Shown here: in pieces, positions 52,782 through 63,920 of the stretch
How the letters are laid out: each line of letters starts with the position of its first letter
Position numbering within the stretch: position 1 is the stretch's first letter
From: Gemmatimonadota bacterium
Lineage (GTDB): Bacteria > JAAXHH01
Length of the DNA stretch: 64,000 bases
NCBI GenBank assembly: GCA_009837395.1
Contig: VXTP01000006.1
Span: forward strand, 1 to 64,000
Direction of reading: 5' to 3'
Translations under genes and position numbers: made by a program
The notes under the pieces: generated by a model
Database searches by the model: none
What the model saw: the letters and a program-made list of their open reading frames with translations, nothing else
What the model was told of the DNA's origin: nothing

Positions 52782-53885
52782 TCATCCCGTGTTCAGGTCC
52801 GAATAGGAAGGATACCCGGGGAGGCCTTCGGCGGTGACGATGGCGCGGATGATGGCCCGCGAGACGGCTTCCGCCGCAAGGATGGACAGCAGGGAGAGGT
52901 TCACGCTGCCCTCCCAGGTCCCGGTGGCCATGGTGAAGAGGGTGTCTCCGTCCGCCTGCAGGTGGGCCGGGTTGATGGCACGGGCCAGTCCGTCGTGCCC
53001 GACCTGGGCGATACGGCTGGCCTGGATCTTGGTCAGTCCGGCATTGGTCACGATGACGCCGATGGTCGTATTCCCGGGCGGCGCTTCCAGGCGAAGAGAC
53101 CCGGTCTCGCGAATCCGCCGGGCCACGTGGACGAAACCGGACCCATCGGGCATCCTGGCGCCGGCGAGCACGCGGCCCGTATCCGGATCGTACACGTCAC
53201 CCACGGCGTTCACCGCAACGATAGCGCCGACCCTGAGCCCGTCGGGCGTGGTGAAGCAGGCGTTGCCGATGCCGCCCTTCATGGCCGTGCGGGTGCCCGG
53301 TGCGCCGACGGACATCTTGCCCACCGTGGCGCCGGCTCCTGCGCCGATGCTGCCCTCGGGGACCGGATCCGGCGTCGCGGCCTCGCAGGCCCGGTAGCCG
53401 GCTTCCGCGTCGGGACGGATCTCAGGCTTGCCGCCGATGCCGAGATCGAAGAGGATCGCGGCGGGGACGATCGGGACCCGGGCGATGCGCACATTGAATC
53501 CGATGGATCGTTCCTCGAGATAGCGCATCACGCCCGTGGCCGTGTCCAGGCCGAAGGCGCTGCCGCCTGAGAGGACGATGGCGTGGACCCGCTGCACCAT
53601 GTTCACGGGATCGAGCAGGTCGGTCTCCCGGGTGCCCGGCGCTCCGCCGCGCACGTCCACCCCGCCCACGGCCCCTTCCTCGGCCATGATCACCGTGCAG
53701 CCCGTCGGACGTCGCGGGTCGGTGAAGTGCCCGGCCTTGATCCCTTCGACGTCGGTGATGGATCCGGAGGGTCCGTAGGGGTCGGTCGTCTGGCCGACGG
53801 CGATCTCGCGCAGGGAGCCCAGACCCGCCAGGACGCCCGCGCCGGTTACCCCGGCGGATTTTCGCAGAAAGGATCGTCTGTTCAT
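52782..53885 (-). CDS. P1-family peptidase (DmpA-like), Tat-exported
   Basis: A 367-residue S58/DmpA-type aminopeptidase. The N-terminus carries a twin-arginine signal (NRRSFLRKSAG, residues 2-12) and then 'VTGAGVLAGLG'. Family features: 'GHFTDPRRPTGCTVI' near 52, 'GGAPGTRETDLL' near 78, 'VLSGGSAFGLDTATGV' near 105, 'VGAIVAVNAVGDV' near 220 and 'NTTIGVIVTNA' near 275, the likely self-cleavage and nucleophile site (Thr). These enzymes release N-terminal amino acids, including D-residues, after export of the folded protein. It ends 22 nt before the symporter gene, so its products may be imported. Confidence 0.88.
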   Translation of the reverse strand: MNRRSFLRKSAGVTGAGVLAGLGSLREIAVGQTTDPYGPSGSITDVEGIKAGHFTDPRRPTGCTVIMAEEGAVGGVDVRGGAPGTRETDLLDPVNMVQRVHAIVLSGGSAFGLDTATGVMRYLEERSIGFNVRIARVPIVPAAILFDLGIGGKPEIRPDAEAGYRACEAATPDPVPEGSIGAGAGATVGKMSVGAPGTRTAMKGGIGNACFTTPDGLRVGAIVAVNAVGDVYDPDTGRVLAGARMPDGSGFVHVARRIRETGSLRLEAPPGNTTIGVIVTNAGLTKIQASRIAQVGHDGLARAINPAHLQADGDTLFTMATGTWEGSVNLSLLSILAAEAVSRAIIRAIVTAEGLPGYPSYSDLNTG

Positions 53886-54058
53886 GGTGATCGGCGTTCT
53901 ATGAAGCGTTGTGGTGATGGATCGACCGCAAGACCGGTCCGGGAAGACCCGTCCGGGTCTACGGTTTCCGCCAGATCAAGATGAACAATCGGCCATTCGC
54001 CGTCAATTCAATTGTATGGGCGCGTATGCGGGACGAAGCCGGTCACGGGGACCTGCGA

Positions 54059-56656
<2,598 letters not shown>

Positions 56657-57046
56657 GAGGTCCCTCCTCGCCGGTTCTGTACTGATATGGCCGGTTTCAT
56701 CACATACAATATTGTTCTAAATCGCAAAACTTGTGCCATGGCTGATACCGCCACGAACCGCGCGATTTCGACCTGTTTTGAGTAAAAACCGACTGCTCAA
56801 TCGGTCGAGAAACCGGAATTGGTTCGATATAAACTGCCAAATTGGCAGATATGCCAAAATGGCAGTTCTGTTCAAATGTACGCGGCTGAACTCGACCGGA
56901 CGGGAACGCCGAAGTAGCTCAGGTTGGGAACGGGATGTAGTATCGGTGCGGTACAGGATCAGCCTGGGAGGCCGATCGCGACAGGAGCGTGCGGAACCAG
57001 CACCATGATCAGTGGGGCCAGCATGATCCGGGCCCCGGACACGGCG
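56657..57046. other. clpB upstream intergenic region
   Basis: 390 nt without a supported gene between the BNR-repeat gene and clpB, both on the minus strand. It is AT-richer near 56700-56880. It holds the nested inverted repeat listed separately. No consensus promoter box was identified with confidence. Confidence 0.6.
56832..56867. promoter_or_regulatory. Nested inverted repeats upstream of clpB (possible operator)
   Basis: Four half-sites of type TGCCA/TGGCA form two adjacent dyads, CTGCCAAATTGGCAG at 56834-56848 and TGCCAAAATGGCA at 56852-56864, with an outer AACTGCCA/TGGCAGTT dyad (56832-56839 and 56860-56867). The dyad centres are about 17 bp apart. The site is about 165 nt upstream of the clpB start codon. 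It is not CIRCE or HAIR. Confidence 0.6.
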
Positions 57047-58144
57047 CTACCTCACCTTCACGTAGCCGATGCCCCGGACATCGGGCTGGATGAGCCAGAA
57101 CACGACCAGGAACGCACCGTCCGGAAGCACCGTCACCGCGGGTTCGCCGAAGGAGTAGTCCTGCCAGTCGTCGTGACCTCCGGAGGTGTCGCTCTGGGTC
57201 CGGACTTCGGCCTTCCAGACCAGTTCGTCTGTTTCTATGCCGAAATCTTCGTCCGTGGGCTGCACCACGGCGAGGCGTATCCCGGGGTCCCCGTGCTGCC
57301 GCTGGTTGTATACCATCAACGCCCGTCCGTCCTCCAGGGCGGTCAGTGAGATGGACTGGCCCAGCGTGCCCGTGGACCGCGTCGGCGTCCAGGTCTGTCC
57401 CCCGTCGTGGGACACCGCGTACGCGTTGGGGTAATCCGGCTTGCCGTGCGGAGCGATATGCCAGCACGCACCGAGGAGTCGCCCGTCGGCCAGTTCCACG
57501 ACCCAGGCCTCGGCGGCCGTCGATCCGGCATCGTCGAATCGCAGCATCGTACCATGGGTCCACGACTTGCCCTGATCGGTACTGCGCAGGTAGACCACCC
57601 TGTTTCGATCCACTTCCACGGCGGGATCAAAGGTGTTGTAGGGCGAATAGCAGCAGATCCAGGTCCCGTCGCGCGTCACGGTGAGCGCGCCGGGCGCCTC
57701 GGCCGAACCGGCTACGGGCAGTAAGATGGGCGCCGGATCGGTCCAGGTCAGGCCCTGGTCCGCGGACGACGCCCAGAACATGGCGTTCTGCTTGATGCCC
57801 TGGGTCTCGTCCCGCCAGAACGATTCGCCGGGTTCATCGATGGGAATGCGGATGCCCGAGATGAAGCAGGTGCCGTCCGACGCCTGGCTGATCGACCCGA
57901 TGTGCGCGAAATCATCGTGCAGATGGGGCCACAGGTAGGCCGGCTTCGTCCACGTTCCGCCGCCGTCTTCAGACCGGACGATGACCTGCTTGAAATCGTT
58001 CTGGCCGAGGGCTTCCTGGACGGCGAAGGAGCAGACCAGCCCACCAGTCCCGGTGACCACGCAGCGGGAGCAGGCCGCGACCGCGTCCGGCCCGGTAGAC
58101 GGCTGGCGGGCGATCATTCCCTGGTCCAGTATTTCGAATGCCAT
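57047..58144 (-). CDS. BNR-repeat protein (exo-sialidase-like)
   Basis: A 365-residue predicted six-bladed propeller. The ATG at 58144 has an AGAGGT site upstream; the longer frame to 58303 overlaps the lipoprotein gene and is Arg/Pro-rich. Four Asp-box repeats (S-x-D-x-G-x-x-W) are visible: 'SEDGGGTW', 'SADQGLTW', 'STDQGKSW' and 'SHDGGQTW'. The domain is of the sialidase/neuraminidase superfamily. No signal peptide is seen, so secretion is doubtful. Catalytic residues are not all identifiable, so the sugar substrate is uncertain. It starts 11 nt after the lipoprotein gene stop. Confidence 0.8.
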   Translation of the reverse strand: MAFEILDQGMIARQPSTGPDAVAACSRCVVTGTGGLVCSFAVQEALGQNDFKQVIVRSEDGGGTWTKPAYLWPHLHDDFAHIGSISQASDGTCFISGIRIPIDEPGESFWRDETQGIKQNAMFWASSADQGLTWTDPAPILLPVAGSAEAPGALTVTRDGTWICCYSPYNTFDPAVEVDRNRVVYLRSTDQGKSWTHGTMLRFDDAGSTAAEAWVVELADGRLLGACWHIAPHGKPDYPNAYAVSHDGGQTWTPTRSTGTLGQSISLTALEDGRALMVYNQRQHGDPGIRLAVVQPTDEDFGIETDELVWKAEVRTQSDTSGGHDDWQDYSFGEPAVTVLPDGAFLVVFWLIQPDVRGIGYVKVR

Positions 58145-58155
58145 GGTGTATACCT

Positions 58156-58656
58156 CTATTCGAATGTATAGACGAGCGGTCCGTCCGGTGCTCGGTCGAG
58201 CCCGAGGACGATGGTGCCCGGTCCGGACCCGTACGAGGCCTTGTACCGTGCCTTGATCGGATCGAGGATGAAGTGGTAGTCTTCCGTGGGGTAGGCCTCG
58301 CACGGGTCGCCGTCGGCGTCGTGGGCGATGGCGACATCAAGTTGTACGGGATCCGATTCTATGAAGGATTCGGCGGCTACGAGCGTGAACCGGTGCGCTC
58401 TGCATCCACCGCTGTACGACACGGAAACCGCGAGTGTATCTCCCCGGACGGCGGCCGCGTTCAGTTCATAGTCATCCGTGCCCCACAGCGTGGTGGAACG
58501 GATGTCTCCGGGACTGAAGATGACGTTGCCGGTCCTAGGGCCGGTGTCGAACGGGCCTTGATCAGGTGTCGTGGAAACGGGACTGTCTTCGTCGTTGCCG
58601 CAGGCCGCCGCACAAGCGAATAACATAACCAGCAGCAGTGGCCCGAGATCCTTCAT
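58156..58656 (-). CDS. Lipoprotein of unknown function
   Basis: A 166-residue predicted lipoprotein with lipobox AAAC (Cys19) and an AAAGGAA ribosome site. Two further cysteines lie in 'SGGCRAHRF' and 'GDPCEAYP', the latter after 'AHDADGD', giving a likely disulphide. The same overall pattern is common in lipoproteins of unknown role. It lies between the NHL protein and the BNR protein, within a minus-strand run. Confidence 0.75.
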   Translation of the reverse strand: MKDLGPLLLVMLFACAAACGNDEDSPVSTTPDQGPFDTGPRTGNVIFSPGDIRSTTLWGTDDYELNAAAVRGDTLAVSVSYSGGCRAHRFTLVAAESFIESDPVQLDVAIAHDADGDPCEAYPTEDYHFILDPIKARYKASYGSGPGTIVLGLDRAPDGPLVYTFE

Positions 58657-58680
58657 GCTGGTGTTCCTTTCATTAAATCG

Positions 58681-59538
58681 CTACACCCGCCGAAACTTCT
58701 GAATCCGGTTGTGCGCGAAGGGTACTTCGCACACGTAGACGTCTCCGTGGGCATCCACCCAGATCCCGTGGGGCGCATCCACGAACACCCCGTCCTTTTC
58801 GCCCCGGTTACCCCATTGGGACAGGACCTCGCCGTCCAGGTTGAGGATGCTGACTCTTCCCGGCGCTTCGGCAAGATACACCACATCATCCTGATCGATA
58901 TACAGGTCGTTCGCGGCCAGCAGATGGTCCCATGATTCGAGGTACCGGCCTTCGGCATCGAAAATCTGCACCCGAGCGTTCCCCCGGTCCACGATCAGGA
59001 CCCGGCCGTCCCTGTCGACGCGGACGCAATGGGGGGTATCGAACTGTCCCGCCTCGCTGCCGTGACCGCCCCAGGTACAGCGCAGCTCCCCGTCCGTCGT
59101 GAAGCGGTGCGCGTAGTGCTGGCCGTAGCCGTCGGTCACATAAAGGTCGTTGTCCAGGCCGAGTACCGCCCAGGTGGGCGAGTTAAATGGCTGGCCCAGT
59201 TCACCCGGCCTGCCGTACGTACCGAGCATGGACAGTATCTTGCCTTCGAGCGTGAACGTCATGACCGTATGCAGTTCAACTTCAGTGATGTAGATGATGT
59301 CGTCGTCGCTGATCCAGAGGGAGTGAGGCACCTTGAAGATGTCTTGGCCCCAGTCGTACAGGAACCGGCCGTCGCGGTCGTAGACGACGATGGCGGGATT
59401 CGGTTCCCGGTCTATCACGTGCACACGGTCCTGCGAGTCCACGGCCATGGAAGATACCACGCCGAGGTCCCGGCCGGCGGGTCCGCCCCCCCAACCCTCG
59501 ACAAGTTTATAGGTGTAGTCTCCCGATCCGTATACCAT
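58681..59538 (-). CDS. NHL-repeat (six-bladed propeller) protein
   Basis: A 285-residue beta-propeller. The ATG at 59538 follows a GGGAG site; the longer frame to 59733 is Arg-rich. NHL-like units recur: 'GVVSSMAVDSQDRVHVIDR', 'FNSPTWAVLGLDNDLYVTDG', 'FDTPHCVRVDRDGRVLIVDRGNARVQ' and 'PHGIWVDAHGDVYVCEV'. The pattern is that of the peptidyl-amidating-lyase-like propellers. No signal peptide. Function unknown; related proteins bind ligands or act as lyases. Confidence 0.8.
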   Translation of the reverse strand: MVYGSGDYTYKLVEGWGGGPAGRDLGVVSSMAVDSQDRVHVIDREPNPAIVVYDRDGRFLYDWGQDIFKVPHSLWISDDDIIYITEVELHTVMTFTLEGKILSMLGTYGRPGELGQPFNSPTWAVLGLDNDLYVTDGYGQHYAHRFTTDGELRCTWGGHGSEAGQFDTPHCVRVDRDGRVLIVDRGNARVQIFDAEGRYLESWDHLLAANDLYIDQDDVVYLAEAPGRVSILNLDGEVLSQWGNRGEKDGVFVDAPHGIWVDAHGDVYVCEVPFAHNRIQKFRRV

Positions 59539-59641
59539 GTTGGTATCTCCCGTGTTTAGCATGGACCTTAACCGTGCAACCGGTCTCAGACTGCCTGCCG
59601 ATCCGCTTGGAATCGCTTGATTTGTGCTCTGCGGCCCGATG

Positions 59642-60769
59642 TCAAACGATGCCCGCCCGGGCCGTGAGCACGGGTTCCCAGCAACCGCCTGGACGCTGCA
59701 CCCCGTCCACGTCGCGCAGCGACGGCGCGTCATCGTTCCAACGCAGCACCGCCACGTCGCCGCAGGCGCCGGCGCGCAGAGTGCCGATATCGCCCTGCAA
59801 GCCCAGTACTTCCGCGGGACGGCTCGTCACCCGCAGGAAGGCGTCGCGCTCCGACATGCCGGCCGCGATCAGCTTGGAAAGCGTCCTGGGCAGGTCGTGC
59901 TGCGGGTCGCTCCCCACGTGGCGGCTGTACTGGTCGGTGGATATGGTATCGGGCAGGAATCCGTCGGCGATGGCCGCCTCGGCGACCGGGAAGCTGAAGG
60001 ACCGCATGCCGTGGCCGATATCGAAGAGGACGCCCCGTTCTCGGGCGTCGCGGACGCTGGGCCGGATCTTCCCGTCCTTCACCACGCTTTCGGGAAAATC
60101 GTTGAAGCAGTAAGTGACCACGTCTCCGGCTCGCAGCAGCGGCAGCTGGTCGTCGAGTGACCAGTCGCTGGACAGGCGCGTGCCGACCAGGAGGGGTTTG
60201 CCGGTTCGTTCGGAGGCTGCCAACGCCCGGTCCATGATCTCCCTGGGCGGCGTGGGGTTGCTGGGGCCCGTATTGGCCGCGATGCCCCAGATGGCGTCTC
60301 CGCCGGATTCGATGGCCGACACGCAGGCCTCCACGTCCGCGGCCTCCAGGTCCGGGAAGCACGCATCCGGATGGGATTCGCCGTGAACCGACAGGTTGAT
60401 GGCGAGGATCACCCGCGTCCTGCATGCCCGGATCACGCAGTCCCGGTAGGCCGGCCAGTTGCTGGCGCCGGCGTCGCCCTGGGACATGACGGTCGTAACG
60501 CCCCGGGGCAGGAAGTGAACGTCGGGGTCCACACCGTAACGCGAACCGCCACGGGCCGGATGGGCGTGCAGGTCCACCAGCCCCGGCATCGCCACCGCGT
60601 CGGGAAAATCGAAGGTCATGGCCGCGTAACCGTCGACCCCGGGTCCGGACGCCGCAATGCGCCCGTCTTTCACCGCCACGGCCCCCGGACCGTCAAGGCC
60701 GGTTTCGCCGCAGAACACTCGGCCCGCACGAATGAGCAGGTCGTAGTCGTGTGCGAGTGGTGCGGGCAT
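59642..60769 (-). CDS. Amidohydrolase/deacetylase-family metallohydrolase
   Basis: A 375-residue cyclic-amidase-type TIM-barrel protein. The ATG has a GGAG site upstream. The metal motif HAHP follows 'PGLVDL' near 67-72. The features 'FDIGHGMRSFSFPVAEAAI' and 'PDTISTDQYSRH' near 250-280 match the EF_0837-like amidohydrolase/deacetylase group. The final third has 'TSRPAEVLGL' and 'GDIGTLRAGACGDVAVL', the usual end of amidohydrolases. Substrate unknown; it resembles D-aminoacylases and dihydroorotase relatives. Confidence 0.85.
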   Translation of the reverse strand: MPAPLAHDYDLLIRAGRVFCGETGLDGPGAVAVKDGRIAASGPGVDGYAAMTFDFPDAVAMPGLVDLHAHPARGGSRYGVDPDVHFLPRGVTTVMSQGDAGASNWPAYRDCVIRACRTRVILAINLSVHGESHPDACFPDLEAADVEACVSAIESGGDAIWGIAANTGPSNPTPPREIMDRALAASERTGKPLLVGTRLSSDWSLDDQLPLLRAGDVVTYCFNDFPESVVKDGKIRPSVRDARERGVLFDIGHGMRSFSFPVAEAAIADGFLPDTISTDQYSRHVGSDPQHDLPRTLSKLIAAGMSERDAFLRVTSRPAEVLGLQGDIGTLRAGACGDVAVLRWNDDAPSLRDVDGVQRPGGCWEPVLTARAGIV

Positions 60770-60953
60770 GGTGTCTCCGATCTCGTTCAGGGCGAGTTAC
60801 CCTATCGTCAGGGTATGGGGCGCCGCGTTTATATTAGACATGGCATTTCATTTGGACATGGCATGTAATCCGAACTGAGAGATTATACCAATGCCCCGGT
60901 ACAGGACCAATACAAAAACATCCGGTAGGGACCCTTCAACCAGAAGGGACGCT

Positions 60954-62420
60954 TCAACCCAGACCGACCCCGATTCTGCCCGCGAGGAGCGAGAGATCCA
61001 GGTTTTCAGCCATGGCGTCGGCGATCCGGTCCAGGTCGCGGGTCCACCGGGCCGTGACATGCTCATCGGAACTGCTCGTCCAGTTCAGCCAGGATTCGAG
61101 TACCGCGCCCCGGTACTTCCCATCATCGAAGAGTCCATGGATGAACGTGCCCATCACCCGGCCGTCGTCGGAGCGTGCGCTGAAGGGGAACAGTCCGGGA
61201 CCCTCGCTGCTCCGTCCGTGCCGGATTTCGTACCCGGTGAACGGCAAATCAGCAGGCCATTTCGCCCGGGCCGTCAACGGATGAACCCGCTTGTCCGGCT
61301 GCATCTCGGTTTCGATCGGCAGCCAGTCCAGTCCTTCCGTTACGGCGGGTCCTTCTATCTCCCTGGGATCCAGGATACGTCTCCCGAGCATCTGCGCACC
61401 GCCGCAGATGCCCAGCAAGCATCCCCCGTATCGAAGGTGCCGTTCGAGAGCCGGGGTCCAGCCGCGCTCCCTCAGCCACGCGAGATCGGCGGAAGTGGAC
61501 TTCGAGCCGGGCAGGACGACCAGGTCCCATCCATGCGGTCCGGTCAGTTCCGAGGGGTCGCGCAACCAGGCAAAAACTACCTCCGGATCGTGCAGGAAGG
61601 GATCCAGGTCGGTCGTATTGCTCGCTCTCGGATAGTGGATGCCGGCGATACGCAACTTGAGGTCATCCCCGGGTTTCGCGGCACGCGACGAGCGATCCAT
61701 GCCCGTGTAGGGGGTGTCTTCTTCCGGGAGTCCCAGATCCTGAAAATACGGCAACCAGCCGAGCACGGGCGTGCCCGTTCGGCCTTCGAGCCATTGGAAT
61801 ACGTCGCCCAGCAGGGAAGCTTCACCCCGGAATCGATTGACGATCATCGCTTCCACGAGCCTGCGGTCATCCGTTTCCAGGGCCGTCATCGTACCGAGCA
61901 GGGCGGCGAAAACACCCCCGCGGTCGATGTCCCCGACCAGCCATACCGGGATGCCGGCGGCACGGGCGAAACCCATGTTGGCGATGTCTCCCTCGCGGAG
62001 ATTGGGTTCCGCCGGCGATCCCGCGCCTTCCACGACGACCCAGTCATGGGCATGGCGCAACCGGTTGAACGCCGCCACAACCTCGGGCATCAGTCCGCCC
62101 CGGTCTTCCTTGAACCGACCGGCCATGAGCTTGCCACGCACCTCGCCGCCCACGACCAGTTGCGCCACGTTGTCGGCTTCCGGCTTGATCAGGACGGGGT
62201 TCATGTCCACGGTGGGATCGATGCCGGATGCGAAGGCCTGCAGGGCCTGCGCCCGTCCGATTTCACCACCGGAGGGACAGGCGGAGGACGCGTTGCTCAT
62301 GTTCTGCGGTTTAAAAGGAGCCACTTTCACACCGGAACGCGCAAGTAGCCGGCATAACCCTGCAACAAGCAGCGTTTTGCCGACGCCCGAGGCCGTGCCC
62401 TGGATCATTAGAGCGTTCAT
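60954..62420 (-). CDS. cobQ: Cobyric acid synthase CobQ/CbiP
   Basis: A 488-residue amidotransferase that amidates four carboxylates of cobyrinate a,c-diamide in cobalamin synthesis. The ATG at 62420 begins the P-loop region 'MIQGTASGVGKT'; the longer frame to 62534 is only a leader. The glutaminase triad is visible: Cys339 (GICGGAQML) and His428 (FIHGLFDD). Length and order of domains are those of the family. No other cob genes are in the window, but the cobalamin riboswitch and BtuB-like receptor at 47 kb show the organism also handles B12 by uptake. Confidence 0.93.
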   Translation of the reverse strand: MNALMIQGTASGVGKTLLVAGLCRLLARSGVKVAPFKPQNMSNASSACPSGGEIGRAQALQAFASGIDPTVDMNPVLIKPEADNVAQLVVGGEVRGKLMAGRFKEDRGGLMPEVVAAFNRLRHAHDWVVVEGAGSPAEPNLREGDIANMGFARAAGIPVWLVGDIDRGGVFAALLGTMTALETDDRRLVEAMIVNRFRGEASLLGDVFQWLEGRTGTPVLGWLPYFQDLGLPEEDTPYTGMDRSSRAAKPGDDLKLRIAGIHYPRASNTTDLDPFLHDPEVVFAWLRDPSELTGPHGWDLVVLPGSKSTSADLAWLRERGWTPALERHLRYGGCLLGICGGAQMLGRRILDPREIEGPAVTEGLDWLPIETEMQPDKRVHPLTARAKWPADLPFTGYEIRHGRSSEGPGLFPFSARSDDGRVMGTFIHGLFDDGKYRGAVLESWLNWTSSSDEHVTARWTRDLDRIADAMAENLDLSLLAGRIGVGLG

Positions 62421-62530
62421 CAGGATCCCTTGCCGTATGCGCCGCGATCCAGCCATTACGCTGAAACCGCGCGAACCCTTTCCGTACCTGCCTACAGCCA
62501 ACGGTCCGCGGGTGGTGTCACACGGGTCTG

Positions 62531-63889
62531 TCATAATTGCCCGCGCGTCGCATCCCTCATGTCGGCCATATCGGCTTCCGAAAGACCGTCGAAACGATCA
62601 AAGGAGAAGGTCTGCGCGTAGTCCGGCAAATCCCCGCCTGTGACGTGGGCCGCAACCAGTTCTCCCGCCGCCTGCGAACCCATCACGCCGTAGCCGGACA
62701 GCGCTCCGGCGATGTAAGCGCCTTTGACGGGCAGCGGTCCGATCAGCGGCCGGTTGTCCGGGGTCTTGCAGTAGTAGCCGCCGTCGACCGGCAGTGCATC
62801 GGCCCTATCGAAATACGCCCTCATGGCGGGGATCATCCGGGCGAGCCCGCGCAGGACGATCATCGGATAGGCCGGGTCGAATGCGAGCGGAAACACCGCC
62901 TCTCTCGGCGAGACGTCATAGGTCCAGATGCCCAGGAATGTCTGTTTCCCATCCCGGAACCGGGGACGGATGTGAAGCCCCGCGGGAAAGGGCTCCGTGA
63001 GGTAGCGGGCGTCTGGATCGGCGGCGTGTCTTCTTCGTTCGTCTTCGCCCCAGACCAGTTCGACCGGATCCGTCCAGATTATCATGGGCGCGTCGGACGG
63101 CAGGACGCCGGCCGTATCCTCCACGATGATCTTGCCGTGCAGTTCCATGAAGATCGGGAAGTCCAGGTCCAGCATCCGGCCGGCCTCCCCGACCAGCGGT
63201 CCCGCGGCAAGGACGAACTTGCCGGTTTCGATCGTTGATTCGGATTCCAGCCTTACGCCCGTGACCCGGTTGTTCTTCGTGTCGACGCTTGTGATCCTGT
63301 CCCTGGCGATCCTGCCGCCCTCAGAGGCGATGCGGTCGAGCATCCACCGGCCGAGGGAGGGGACGTCCATCCAGCCGCAGCGGCGCACGTGCAGCATGGC
63401 GGCCGTATCGTCCGTGAGAAAGGGAAACAGCCTTCCGATCGTCTCCGTATCCAGTACGAGGTCCGCGCCCGTCAGATCCGGTTGGAGTCCCTCCGGCCGC
63501 GATGGCTGGTAGGCCCCACCGTCGTGATGTACGCGCAGGGCGCCTCCACCCAGGCGGGATACCGCTTCCGCCTCTTTTGCAAGCTCGGTGACGTGGCGCC
63601 GGTGGCCGGTCAGAAAGACGTAGCCCCTGCGGTTCATTCCAACCGCGTTCCCGCTTTCCGCCGACACTTCCTCCAGCAGGTCGATGCTCCGGCTGACGAA
63701 CCGGAACATGGTCAGATCGGGCCACCAATTGCGGTAGGCCTCGGTCCCGTAGGCGCTGGTCAGTGAAAGCGGCGGTCTTTCGTCGACGAGCACGACGTTT
63801 CGTACGCCGCGGCGAACGACGAGATGATACGCGGCGGACACACCGGCCACGCCCGCGCCGCAGATGACGATTTCCGCCCTGGTAGACAT
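62531..63889 (-). CDS. FAD-dependent oxidoreductase (DAO family)
   Basis: A 452-residue flavoprotein of the glycine/D-amino-acid oxidase class. The FAD-binding motif GAGVAG is at residues 11-16, then 'YHL..RRGVRNVVLVDE'. The C-terminal half has 'DNRPLIGPLPVKGAYIAGALSGYGVMGSQAAGELVAAHV', the usual second FAD-contacting segment. Likely substrates are D-amino acids, sarcosine-like or N-methyl compounds; the precise one is not known. It starts 11 nt from the next upstream open frame that runs off the window. Confidence 0.87.
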   Translation of the reverse strand: MSTRAEIVICGAGVAGVSAAYHLVVRRGVRNVVLVDERPPLSLTSAYGTEAYRNWWPDLTMFRFVSRSIDLLEEVSAESGNAVGMNRRGYVFLTGHRRHVTELAKEAEAVSRLGGGALRVHHDGGAYQPSRPEGLQPDLTGADLVLDTETIGRLFPFLTDDTAAMLHVRRCGWMDVPSLGRWMLDRIASEGGRIARDRITSVDTKNNRVTGVRLESESTIETGKFVLAAGPLVGEAGRMLDLDFPIFMELHGKIIVEDTAGVLPSDAPMIIWTDPVELVWGEDERRRHAADPDARYLTEPFPAGLHIRPRFRDGKQTFLGIWTYDVSPREAVFPLAFDPAYPMIVLRGLARMIPAMRAYFDRADALPVDGGYYCKTPDNRPLIGPLPVKGAYIAGALSGYGVMGSQAAGELVAAHVTGGDLPDYAQTFSFDRFDGLSEADMADMRDATRGQL

Positions 63890-63920
63890 GGATGTGCTCT
63901 TCAGGTAAGGGCGTCAGGCG

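Noticed and set aside
56657-57046. CIRCE or HAIR heat-shock operator ahead of clpB
   Set aside because: Neither TTAGCACTC-N9-GAGTGCTAA nor CTTGAGT-N7-ACTCAAG is present; only the TGCCA-type dyads are seen.
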